Positions 31,652 through 39,306 of a stretch of DNA of 45,869 nucleotides are shown here, one piece after another (within the stretch, counting starts at the first letter, position 1; the number at the start of each line of letters is the position of its first letter). The translations under genes were made by a program, and so were the position numbers. The notes beneath the pieces are model-generated. The model was not told the DNA's origin, made no database searches, and saw only the letters and a program-made list of their open reading frames with translations. The stretch is from Acidimicrobiia bacterium (lineage in GTDB: Bacteria; Actinomycetota; Acidimicrobiia; Acidimicrobiales; Aldehydirespiratoraceae), in contig JAHQYN010000016.1 in NCBI GenBank assembly GCA_024421085.1, forward strand, positions 1 through 45,869, given 5' to 3'.

Positions 31652-33376
31652 TCAGGACGGAAGTTCCAGAACCCAGCCCGGACGAAGCAAGTTCTGGTTG
31701 GTCAGGCTTCGACCGTCGGCTTGGGGCTTGCCCTTGTTCAGTTCAAATATCTCATTCCAACGTTGACTCGACCCCAGATGCTCCTGGGCGATCGATGACA
31801 GCGAATCCCCAGACTTGACGGTGACCGTGGCGTTCGCCGTCGGCGCTGGCTCCGGCGCTGGCTCCGGTTCTGGCGCAGGTGCCGCGGGCCTGACCATGAC
31901 AGCGTTGGTGACAGAGGGCCAGGGAATTGGATCTTGTGCAGGATTGGCGAGGAGACTATGGAACAACGCTGCTGCGGCTGCCCGGTCAACAGAGCTGACA
32001 TCGTCCACTTCGTACTCAAACATCGGAACCACGGGGTCACAGTTGCATTCTTGCACTGGGGTTGGCAACATGATTCGCCGAACCCAGCCATTCGCCTCAA
32101 GCCATTTGTTGAGTTCTGCGACGTAGCTGCTTGTCTCAGCTTCTGGAGCCCCTGTTAGTGTTCGGCCGGGAACCAAAGGAACCCGATACTTAGTTTCAAC
32201 ATCAGCTGGCAAGTCAGCTGGCCTCACCCCATATAGATTGTGAATGAACGCTCCATTAGTTTGGAGCATATCAGCAAACCGACGCACGACCACGGCGATG
32301 TTTGCGGGCGAAATCGAAGAATCTATGCAAAATCGGGGAACGGACGTTGTTCTAAGTTCCTTAGCCAAGACTCGATCGCCTGGATCGCAACTGAAAATCA
32401 AATCTTCGCTTCTTGCCCAACCAATCGCTAGATCTGCAGCATGGCCTTTCGGAACATCACTAAACTGGTCCGAGCCTGCCTCGGCTCCTGAAGGTTGACC
32501 AGCGACCAACCACAGGTGACGCACGAACTCACCCCGGGTTATCGCGGACGCGCCGTCGGTTAGATTGTTGAACGCTACAGACACGTCGGCCAACGACGAT
32601 AGCCTGTCATGGCGAGACATCGCGTCGTCCAAGACGATCCTGAAGAAGACATCGCTTCCTGGAGTCAACCTAATCTGCGCGTCGTCCAAAGCGAAGCCAA
32701 ACTCGTCGGAAGCTCTCAACGTGTACAAACCAGGGGCGAGCCCTTGGAACTCGAAGTACCCCAACGAACTAGTCGCACTTGCCAAAGAATTAGTTGAACT
32801 CTCCGAACATGGGAAGGCGAGTCTACAGAGCTGTATCGAGTCGGAACTTCTCAAATGTCTACCGCCGTTGGCATTCTCTGGCCCCACTACAATACCTCTG
32901 ACACTACTGCCGAGTGGTAGTGTCGCGTCAAGACCTGTCAGGTGCCCGTATTTGGGAACAGTGAGGACGCTCGCATCCCCTGGGCCTCCTTCTTTTTCTC
33001 TTTCCTTGTAGTACTCGGTGGCGTACACACCGTCCCTGGACGTGAACTTAAGAGTGAACGAATGTTCCCGTCCCAGTTTGCCGTCAACGGAGTAGTTGCC
33101 GTGAGAGTCGGTGAACGTATGGAAGTCCCGCACCAGGAGCGGCTTCCCGTCCGGCCCAATCACCGGCTTCCCGTCCGGCCCAATTACCATGAGCGGCTTC
33201 CCGTCGGGCCCGATCACAGACGCGCCGTCCGGCCCAACCACGGACCCGCCTACGTGAATCCCACGGATTCCATTTCCGGCTTGGTCGGTTATCCGGCCCG
33301 AAATATTCGCCGTCTCAACCGGCGGCTCATTGGCCGCTTCCCCCCCCCGCGGGAACGCCTTCGCCTCCTTGAGCAC
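31652..33376 (-). CDS. Secreted SLH-like / LysM surface protein (main frame)
   Basis: 574 residues in this frame. The N-terminal region ISGRITDQAGNGIRGIHVGG is a carboxypeptidase-regulatory-like beta domain, carrying IGPDGKP repeats. A second beta domain follows (SSVRGIVVGPENANGG.., GYFEFQGLAPGLYTLRA). An SLH-like segment is ITRGEFVRHLWLVAGQP..FSDVPKGHAADLAIGWARSEDLI. Then come a Cys-containing segment, a Pro/Glu linker (EPEPAPEPAPT) and a C-terminal LysM (TVKSGDSLSSIAQEHLGS..WNEIFELNKG). It probably binds the cell wall or peptidoglycan. The signal peptide is in another frame (33327-33518), separated by the run of nine C at 33340-33348. GC is visibly lower than in the flanking genes. Confidence 0.75.
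   Translation of the reverse strand: MLKEAKAFPRGGEAANEPPVETANISGRITDQAGNGIRGIHVGGSVVGPDGASVIGPDGKPLMVIGPDGKPVIGPDGKPLLVRDFHTFTDSHGNYSVDGKLGREHSFTLKFTSRDGVYATEYYKEREKEGGPGDASVLTVPKYGHLTGLDATLPLGSSVRGIVVGPENANGGRHLRSSDSIQLCRLAFPCSESSTNSLASATSSLGYFEFQGLAPGLYTLRASDEFGFALDDAQIRLTPGSDVFFRIVLDDAMSRHDRLSSLADVSVAFNNLTDGASAITRGEFVRHLWLVAGQPSGAEAGSDQFSDVPKGHAADLAIGWARSEDLIFSCDPGDRVLAKELRTTSVPRFCIDSSISPANIAVVVRRFADMLQTNGAFIHNLYGVRPADLPADVETKYRVPLVPGRTLTGAPEAETSSYVAELNKWLEANGWVRRIMLPTPVQECNCDPVVPMFEYEVDDVSSVDRAAAAALFHSLLANPAQDPIPWPSVTNAVMVRPAAPAPEPEPAPEPAPTANATVTVKSGDSLSSIAQEHLGSSQRWNEIFELNKGKPQADGRSLTNQNLLRPGWVLELPS
33140..33239 (-). repeat. IGPDGKP-coding repeats in the SLH/LysM gene
   Basis: CGGCTTCCCGTCCGGCCCAA-type units (plus-strand view) start near 33140, 33164 and 33194, with a diverged fourth near 33221. 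They encode repeated I-G-P-D-G-K-P, a short collagen-like or turn-rich stretch. Spacing is in multiples of three. Confidence 0.85.
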
Positions 33377-33518
33377 TCACCGACGAGATGCCCGCCAGTA
33401 ACGTTGCCGACAACACCACAACGGCGAGCACACTCAGGGTGCGCCGCGATCGAGCGAGTATTGATGAGACGACCGGGGAACCCCGCCGATCGTCCTTTGA
33501 GATGCTGACCTTACGCAT
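33327..33518 (-). CDS. Signal peptide start of the SLH/LysM protein, other frame
   Basis: ATG 33518 has a good Shine-Dalgarno (GGAAGGAAG). The peptide is basic (MRKVSISKDDRRG..ARSRR), then hydrophobic (TLSVLAVVVLSATLLAGISS) and ends VSAQGGEG, a plausible signal peptidase I site after VSA. It stops at 33327 while the mature protein continues in the neighbouring frame past the C9 run. A one-base correction would give a secreted protein of about 620 residues. Confidence 0.75.
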   Translation of the reverse strand: MRKVSISKDDRRGSPVVSSILARSRRTLSVLAVVVLSATLLAGISSVSAQGGEGVPAGGGSGQ

Positions 33519-33800
33519 GTCTTCCTTCCGTCATTTCAGACTATGTCCGCTGGGGACACGACACATGATCTTCATGTGCGCGGGACGACGGTACCATGCT
33601 TCGCGCGCCCCCGGCAACAGAACGCAACCAATTCTTCAGATTTTTCTCCAAGCGTGCCCGCCACCGACCCGAGCACCCCGACCTCGTCGACGCAACCGGG
33701 CGCAGTTTGAGCCTTGTCGGGTTCCTCGCGTCGCGCCGAATGCAGGGGTCGTGCGGCGGGCGTGCTCCACCACCGCGGTGATGCCTGTCGGACGGCGCAG
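33519..33800. other. Intergenic stretch with no recognised gene
   Basis: It carries the upstream region of the SLH/LysM gene. I find no coding sequence with family features on either strand, no tRNA and no clear repeat. A diverged remnant of accessory DNA is possible given the drmB/drmC pieces next to it. Confidence 0.5.
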
Positions 33801-33986
33801 TCAGGATCGTCGGCGGGGTGGTTCGCAAGGTTCGACCTGTCGGTTCCTCTTCTCCGGTCCTCCGATGCCGGGGCCGTGGAGTTCGCAAATCAGATGGCGA
33901 ACAATTGGGGCTAGGAGATCACTAGGTACACCTCGGGCCGCGTCGGCAACCGCAGCGGTGAGGGCACCGAGCGCCGTGCTGCTCAT
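33801..33986 (-). pseudogene. drmC-like N-terminal fragment (DISARM)
   Basis: From ATG 33986, which overlaps the drmB stop (ATGA), the peptide begins MSSTALGALTAAVADAARGV and continues PSDLLAPIVRHL. Small helices followed by 'P-x-x-L-L' resemble the beginning of DrmC, the phospholipase-D-fold protein that follows drmB in DISARM loci. From codon 26 the DNA is the 28-bp repeat shared with the nuoN end (33883-33910), and beyond it no PLD motif (HxKxxxxD) exists. The DrmC label rests mainly on position and a short pattern. Confidence 0.4.
33883..33910 (-). repeat. 28-bp direct repeat, left copy (att-like)
   Basis: TCGCAAATCAGATGGCGAAC followed by AATTGGGG on the plus strand. It matches 35890-35917 at 27 of 28 bases in the same orientation. 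The right copy covers the last codons and stop of nuoN; this copy lies 2,007 bp away inside the drmC-like fragment. Confidence 0.9.
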
Positions 33987-34231
33987 GTGAAATGGGCGTT
34001 GCCGGGGTCGCCGAGGATCGGGACGATCGCCCCTCGGTCGAGGTAGCGATTGCCGACTTCGCACGATGTCTCGGATGCGAACAGACACGCGTGACAGGCC
34101 GAGTTGTGCAGCGAGTCGCCGATCTCTCCAGCGCGGTGGTCGGCGCACATGGGATCGGTCGAGCAGAGCTTGGCGCGGCTCACGGCATCCCGCAGCACAC
34201 CCGCCAGTCGGTTCGGTTCAGACAGCGCCAC
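33983..34231 (-). pseudogene. drmB C-terminal fragment (DUF1998, DISARM)
   Basis: 82 residues from GTG 34231: ALSEPNRLAGVLRDAVSRAK, then CSTDPMCADH, LHNSACHACLFASETSCEVG and NRYLDRGAIVP. This is the Cys-rich DUF1998 tail (C..DP.C..H, ACHAC, ETSCE..N..LDR) of the helicase-associated protein DrmB from DISARM antiphage systems. In-frame homology seems to extend to about 34250 (SNGGLV) and is then closed by a TGA. Intact DrmB is several hundred residues, so the gene is 5'-truncated. The stop overlaps the following drmC-like start, the normal coupling of the two genes. Confidence 0.7.
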
Positions 34232-34420
34232 GAGACCACCATTCGATTTGAATCAGCACATCGTTGCTTCCCTGGGCACAACTGCACCATGCGGACCTGG
34301 CCCAGAATCAAATGAGGCCCACAGGGACCGGTGACCGCACCACGGCCATGACTCCCGAGGACCCGTCCTACTCCGGCGAATGCTGGTTGGGGCACCGTTG
34401 GCTGCAGAGTCGTGATCTAA

Positions 34421-34473
34421 GTTGTGAGTTAGTGCGTCATGTTGTGAGTTTGTGGTTTATGTTGTGCTATCAT
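34421..34473 (+). promoter_or_regulatory. Three 20-bp-phased GTTGTG repeats and -10 box before the AAA ATPase
   Basis: GTTGTGAGTT at 34421 and 34441 and GTTGTGCTAT at 34461 are exactly 20 bp apart, i.e. about two helical turns, on one DNA face. TATCAT (34468-34473) would place transcription start at or next to ATG 34481, giving a leaderless mRNA. No Shine-Dalgarno is seen. The array suggests cooperative binding of a regulator, perhaps the gene product itself. Confidence 0.55.
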
Positions 34474-34480
34474 TCTGCGT

Positions 34481-35803
34481 ATGAACAATCTGTTGGGCGA
34501 CGACGAGACATCCCAGCAGAACCTCTTCACGCCTGACTTCGGGCAACCCCCTCACTCCTATGTCGGGCGCGATGACATGCTTCGCGATGTGAGGACTGGT
34601 CTCGGTGCCGGGCCGCGAGATCCGCGCTTCACTTCGGTGCTGCTTGGGCCACGCGGCTCCGGCAAGACGGTGACGCTCAACATGATCGAAGACGTTGCCT
34701 ACAAAGCTGGGTGGCTGGTTCTTCCTCTCGACGCGAGCACATCCAACATCGTCGAACGGCTCGAGGAACGCATCGAATGGGCTCGCGACGAGAACGAGAC
34801 GCTGACCGCCGCGCCGAGAGGCGGAACGGACACGACCACGACGGGCGTGCGAGTTCTCGGTGCTGAATGGCAGCGACGGGTAGTACGAGCGATAGAACCG
34901 AAATGGGGTGCCCGCCGGCAGTTGACGACCTTGGCCGAACATGCCGCGGCGAACGGCTCGGCCGTTTTGTTGACGGTCGACGAACTGCACAGCGGCGGAG
35001 TCGAAGAACTCCGGCGCCTGTCATCTGACCTGCAGCACATCACCAAACGCGAGCAGCGACCACTCGCTTTCGTCGGCGCAGGTCTCGCCGAGATGAAACA
35101 CACGCTGCTTGAGGACAAGAAGATGACGTTCTTTCAGCGCTGTCAGAGCTTCGACATGCCGCCGCTCACGAGAGCCGACGCAATGAAGTGCCTCTCCAAG
35201 ACCGTGCGAGACGCTGGCGGCGAGTTCGGCGGGAACGCACTGAGCGACCTCGCCGAGGCCGCAGGGCCGTTGCCGTTTCGGATGCAGCTGCTGGGATACT
35301 ACGCGTGGACCGTTGCCGATGCCCCACACTCCCCCGTCAGCGAGACAGCGGCCGACCAGGCGATCAACGAGACCGACCAAGACATGCATCAACGTGTCTT
35401 CAGCCCGACCTGGCACACGCTGAACGAGCACGAGCAGTCATTCCTGCGAGCACTGTCGGAGTCGGGAGGCCACGCGAGTCCGCAACAAATTGCTGGTCGG
35501 ATCGGCGGCCCGATCAGCGCATCGTCGATCGCGCGAGCGGACAACCATTTGGTGAACGTCGGCTGCATCGCCCACGAACCCGACGGCTCAATCCGTTTCG
35601 GGCCTGTCATGGCCCACGAATCCGTCGTCTGGTTTGCCGAACGAGAACGCCAATACGCAGGAACTGCCGCCCATGAGTCGGCCTCGCGCCGCGCGGGCGC
35701 CGAGGCCGGTGCGCGGCAAAGGTGCAGCAAACACATGCCGCGAGCAAACGCCAGATGCATTCTCCGCGCCGGTCACGCCGGACGTTGCAGATCCAGATGG
35801 TAG
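34481..35803 (+). CDS. AAA ATP-binding protein with Cys/His C-terminal tail
   Basis: 440 residues of the actinobacterial AAA_16 (ORC/STAND-like) type. It has SYVGRDDMLRDVRTGL, Walker A LLGPRGSGKTVTLN (55-68), Walker B AVLLTVDELHSGG (about 162-174), sensor-like LAFVGAGLAEM, and a C-terminal winged-helix region (LNEHEQSFLRALSESGGHASPQQIAGRIG). The last 27 residues hold C415-x2-H418-x7-C426-x5-H432-x3-C436, a small putative zinc knuckle. The cellular role of this family is not established. It is alone between drmB remnants and nuoN, inside the 28-bp repeats. Confidence 0.8.
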   Translation: MNNLLGDDETSQQNLFTPDFGQPPHSYVGRDDMLRDVRTGLGAGPRDPRFTSVLLGPRGSGKTVTLNMIEDVAYKAGWLVLPLDASTSNIVERLEERIEWARDENETLTAAPRGGTDTTTTGVRVLGAEWQRRVVRAIEPKWGARRQLTTLAEHAAANGSAVLLTVDELHSGGVEELRRLSSDLQHITKREQRPLAFVGAGLAEMKHTLLEDKKMTFFQRCQSFDMPPLTRADAMKCLSKTVRDAGGEFGGNALSDLAEAAGPLPFRMQLLGYYAWTVADAPHSPVSETAADQAINETDQDMHQRVFSPTWHTLNEHEQSFLRALSESGGHASPQQIAGRIGGPISASSIARADNHLVNVGCIAHEPDGSIRFGPVMAHESVVWFAERERQYAGTAAHESASRRAGAEAGARQRCSKHMPRANARCILRAGHAGRCRSRW

Positions 35804-35889
35804 TCGAGGACCCGATCTGCGGCACCGTCCTCACCAAGCCGGATCTAGCCCAGCCGGAGACGTCACGAAGCGCGGTGAGAGGAACTCGC

Positions 35890-35917
35890 TCGCAAATCAA
35901 ATGGCGAACAATTGGGG
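35890..35917 (-). repeat. 28-bp direct repeat, right copy (nuoN 3' end)
   Basis: Covers the last codons of nuoN (..PQLFAI and stop) and 7 bases beyond. It is identical to 33883-33910 except one G/A. Confidence 0.9.
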
Positions 35918-37681
35918 GATGGCTTCGAGGGCGAGTCTGTCGATGGGTCCGGGGAAGAGGCCGAAACCGACGGTGATCGCCAGGGCGATGCCGATGGCGA
36001 GGCTGGCCGCGGGGTGGACCCGTTCAGGCCTGGCCTCGGCGGATGTCTCGGAGTCTTCGGCGGGCGAACCCACATACACCGAGAGCACGATGCGCAGGTA
36101 GAGGAACGCCGACACCACCGCCGAGACCATGGCCACCACCGCCGGCCAGAAGGACCGGGCGTCTACCGCGGCGCCGATGACCTCGAACTTCGCCACGAAT
36201 CCCGTGGTCAACGGCACGCCCGCCTGGGCCAGCAGGAAGATCGTCAGAACCAGCGCCAACACCGGGCGGCGAGCACCCAGTCCATTGAGGTCGTCGAGGC
36301 TGGTGCGGCGGTCGCCCCTGCCGGAGACGACCGTGAGGACACCGAACGTGCCGATCACCATGAAGGCGTACGCCGCCAGATAGAAAACCACCGCCGCCGT
36401 GCCTCGAGCGGTGGTGGCGGCGGCATGCACCCCCACCAGAATGAACCCGGCGTGGGAGATCGACGAGTAGGCCAACATGCGCTTCACGTCACGCTGCACG
36501 ATCGCCAGCACCGCTCCGACCAGCAGCGTCAGGACCGCCAAGGCAAGAATCGCCGGCTGCCAGTCGAGCCGGTACTGACCGAAGGTCACCACGAACACAC
36601 GCACGAGCGCCGCGAAGCCCGCAACCTTGACCGCAGAAGCCATGAACGCCACGACCGGTGTGGGAGCGCCCTGATACACGTCGGGCGTCCAGGCATGGAA
36701 GGGAACCGCGGCGACCTTGAATCCAAGCCCGACGAGCAGCATCGCCAGGCCCGCCAACAGCATGGCGTCGTCCAGAATCACAACCGTGGCGAGGTAGGAC
36801 TGGATCTCACCGAGGTTCAAAGAACCGGTGGCACCATAGACCAACGCCATTCCGTAGAGCAGGAAGGCCGACGAGAAGGCCCCGAGCACGAAGTACTTCA
36901 GACCGGCCTCCAACGACTCGCTGCGACGCACATGCGAGGCGGCCATGACATAGACCGGGATGGACAGCGTCTCCAGACCGAGGAACAGCACGATCAGGTC
37001 GCCGGCCCCGGCCATCACCACGCCGCCAGCCGCCGACAGCATCATCAGCACATAAATCTCGGGTCCGTCGATGCCCTCACGGCGCAGGTATTCGTCGAAC
37101 AGGAGCGCGCACAGCGCCACCGCCGACACGATCACACCTGCGACCACCAGGGTGAACCCGTCGAAGGAGAACTGGTCGCCGATAGCTCCCACCGGGTTGC
37201 CGGCAAGGCCCTCCGGCCTGTCACCGGTGCCTGCTATCGCCGACCAATCTGCTCGGTAATAGCCCTGCCACAAATGGTCCCGCCACAACTCAGCGATCGC
37301 CGCGAGCGCCACCAGGGCTGTGCCGGCTGTGAAGATCGCATCGAACCTGACTCGCATCGTGCTTACCAACAGGCCAGCGACCGCCAGAACCACCGCTGCG
37401 AGCACCACGAACGCCGGCGTTCCGATATCGGAGCGCAAGCCGGTCAGAGGCATCGCGTTGCCGACCAGACCGGCCACGACCCAGGCGACCGCGACCGTCA
37501 CCGGGCCGACCGCTATCGTCGCAATACGCTCGACCGGTTCCGGCAGACGTTTCATGACCGAGCGGAACATGATGAGCACCAACGCCCCGGCCGCCAACAC
37601 GATCAGCGGGCTCAACCCGGCCAGCGAATAATTCGGGGGCACGACCTCAGACGGGATCGGCGCGACTGTCTGAGCGAGCAT
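35897..37681 (-). CDS. nuoN: NADH-quinone oxidoreductase subunit N
   Basis: 594 residues, rich in membrane spans, with antiporter-like features: GLETLSIPVYVMAA (Glu of TM5), LGFKVAAVPFHAWTPDVYQGAPTPVVAFMASAVKVAGFAAL (two Lys) and VQRDVKRMLAYSSISHAGF. It is one of three proton-pumping antiporter-like subunits of complex I. It is longer than E. coli NuoN (about 485), through extra N-terminal and loop residues. The start ATG overlaps the nuoM stop (ATGA). It is the last gene of the operon; its 3' end carries the right repeat of the neighbouring segment. Confidence 0.96.
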   Translation of the reverse strand: MLAQTVAPIPSEVVPPNYSLAGLSPLIVLAAGALVLIMFRSVMKRLPEPVERIATIAVGPVTVAVAWVVAGLVGNAMPLTGLRSDIGTPAFVVLAAVVLAVAGLLVSTMRVRFDAIFTAGTALVALAAIAELWRDHLWQGYYRADWSAIAGTGDRPEGLAGNPVGAIGDQFSFDGFTLVVAGVIVSAVALCALLFDEYLRREGIDGPEIYVLMMLSAAGGVVMAGAGDLIVLFLGLETLSIPVYVMAASHVRRSESLEAGLKYFVLGAFSSAFLLYGMALVYGATGSLNLGEIQSYLATVVILDDAMLLAGLAMLLVGLGFKVAAVPFHAWTPDVYQGAPTPVVAFMASAVKVAGFAALVRVFVVTFGQYRLDWQPAILALAVLTLLVGAVLAIVQRDVKRMLAYSSISHAGFILVGVHAAATTARGTAAVVFYLAAYAFMVIGTFGVLTVVSGRGDRRTSLDDLNGLGARRPVLALVLTIFLLAQAGVPLTTGFVAKFEVIGAAVDARSFWPAVVAMVSAVVSAFLYLRIVLSVYVGSPAEDSETSAEARPERVHPAASLAIGIALAITVGFGLFPGPIDRLALEAIPQLFAI

Positions 37682-39306
37682 CAGTGGCCGTCCTCGCCCT
37701 CTGAGGAACCGTCGTCGTCAGCCCCGGACCCGCCCAGCAGGTCCATGTTCGCCACCGGCTCGGAGAAGTCCTCGACATGGAAATCGACGTGCTCGATGAG
37801 CGCATCGACCGCCGGTTCCATCCGCTCGATGACCGGCTTGGGATACACGCCCATAAAGACGATGCCGACCACGAACGGCACCAGCAGCAGCCCTTCACGC
37901 AACTTCAGATCGCTGATCTCGGCGTTGGCGCCCTCCGCCGGCCCGTGGAAAACCCGTTGGTAGGCCCACAGAAGATAGAGGGCCGCAATGATCACTCCGG
38001 TCGCCGCGACCACCGCCCACCAGCGGTGAGCCGCGTAGGCTCCGAGCAGTGTCAAGAACTCGCCGATGAAACCGTTGAGTCCGGGTAGGCCCAGCGACGA
38101 CAAGGTGACCAGAATGAAGACCCCGGCCAGTAGTGGCGCTGGCTTCTGAAGACCTCCAAGCTCGGAGATCATGCGTGTGTGGCGTCGGTCGTAGATCATC
38201 GCCACCAACAGGAACAATGCACCCGTCGACAAACCGTGGTTGACCATCTGCAACAGGCCGCCGACCAGGCCCTCGGTGTTCAACGCGAACGAGCCGATCA
38301 TGATGAAACCGAGGTGGGCCACCGACGAATAGGCGACCAGGCGTTTCAGGTCGCGCTGCATCGTCGCCGCGATCGCGCCGTAGATGATGCCGGCCGTGCC
38401 CAGAGCGACCAGCGCCGGAGCGAACCACACCGCTGCCTCGGGGAACAGGTAGATGCCGAAACGCAGGAAACCGTAGGTCCCGAGCTTCAGCATCACCGCG
38501 GCGAGGATCACCGAGCCCGCGGTCGGGGCGTTGGTGTGGGCGTCGGGCAGCCAGGTATGGAACGGGAACAGCGGCACCTTCACCGCGAAGGCCAACGCGA
38601 ACGACAAGAAGATCCAGCGCGCCGTATCAGTCGCTATCGACTGGGAGTTCGCCAGTTCCACCAGGTCGAAGGTGAGCACCCCGGTCTCGGCTTGGTTCAA
38701 GAACGCCAACGACAGGATCCCCACCAGCATCAGCGCCGATCCGAACATCGTGAAGATGAAGAACTTCGTGGCCGCATAGGCCCGTTCACCGTGGCCCCAC
38801 CTGCCGATCAGGAAGTACATCGGTACCAGCACGATCTCAAAGAACGTGAAGAAGGCGAAGAGGTCGAGGGCCAGGAAGACCCCCATGCAGCCGGCCTCGA
38901 GAACCAACAGCCACGAGTAGTAGGCCTTGGGGCCGTGCTCCGCGTCGACCCCGACGATAGTCAACGGGAAGATCAGCCCGGTCAATACCACCAGCCACAG
39001 AGAGATCCCGTCGACTCCCAGCGACCAGGAGATCCCCAGGGACTCGATCCAACTGTGATGGTCGCGCAACTGGAACTCGGCCGCTTGCGCCGTGCTGAAA
39101 TCGGTGAGCACCCACACAGACATGGCACCGACCACGGCGCTGAACAGGAATGCGACCTGCTTGAAATGCTCGGGACGGTTGTTGGGCAGCAGCAACAACA
39201 CCAGAGCGCCGATCACCGGGGTGACCACCAGGGCGCTGAGCACCGGGAAACTGGTCGCGGCCGAACCTGTTTCTGCGGCGAACATGGCGGCGAGAAGAGA
39301 CCCCAT
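37681..39306 (-). CDS. nuoM: NADH-quinone oxidoreductase subunit M
   Basis: 541 residues from ATG 39306, which overlaps the nuoL stop (ATGA); reading further upstream only gives nuoL sequence in another frame. Key elements are LFAFFTFFEIVLVPMYFLIG (Glu), FAVKVPLFPFHTWLPDAHTNAPTAGSVILAAVMLKLGTYG and MQRDLKRLVAYSSVAHLGF. The C-terminal tail after the last span is acidic (DDDGSSEGEDGH). It is an antiporter-like proton channel of complex I. Confidence 0.96.
   Translation of the reverse strand: MGSLLAAMFAAETGSAATSFPVLSALVVTPVIGALVLLLLPNNRPEHFKQVAFLFSAVVGAMSVWVLTDFSTAQAAEFQLRDHHSWIESLGISWSLGVDGISLWLVVLTGLIFPLTIVGVDAEHGPKAYYSWLLVLEAGCMGVFLALDLFAFFTFFEIVLVPMYFLIGRWGHGERAYAATKFFIFTMFGSALMLVGILSLAFLNQAETGVLTFDLVELANSQSIATDTARWIFLSFALAFAVKVPLFPFHTWLPDAHTNAPTAGSVILAAVMLKLGTYGFLRFGIYLFPEAAVWFAPALVALGTAGIIYGAIAATMQRDLKRLVAYSSVAHLGFIMIGSFALNTEGLVGGLLQMVNHGLSTGALFLLVAMIYDRRHTRMISELGGLQKPAPLLAGVFILVTLSSLGLPGLNGFIGEFLTLLGAYAAHRWWAVVAATGVIIAALYLLWAYQRVFHGPAEGANAEISDLKLREGLLLVPFVVGIVFMGVYPKPVIERMEPAVDALIEHVDFHVEDFSEPVANMDLLGGSGADDDGSSEGEDGH

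Larger units (their letters stand above)
33883..35917. mobile_element. Repeat-bounded segment of about 2 kb inserted at the 3' end of nuoN (hypothesis)
   Basis: The bounding 28-bp direct repeats (27/28), one being the 3' end of nuoN, look like the att duplications left by site-specific integration at a gene end. The content is accessory in type: drmB/drmC remnants and an AAA ATPase with its own operator. No integrase or transposase is present, so it would be a remnant or a passively mobilised piece. Homologous duplication of the nuoN end by another route is the alternative. Confidence 0.45.

Noticed and set aside
33801-34231. Active DISARM defence system
   Set aside because: Only fragments of drmB and probably drmC exist; no helicase (drmA/drmD) or methylase gene is adjacent.
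34481-35803. Replication initiator (Orc1/Cdc6-like) with iteron origin at 34421-34473
   Set aside because: Only three short repeats are present, directly at a promoter, with no AT-rich unwinding region or partition genes. An operator is the simpler reading, though binding is untested.
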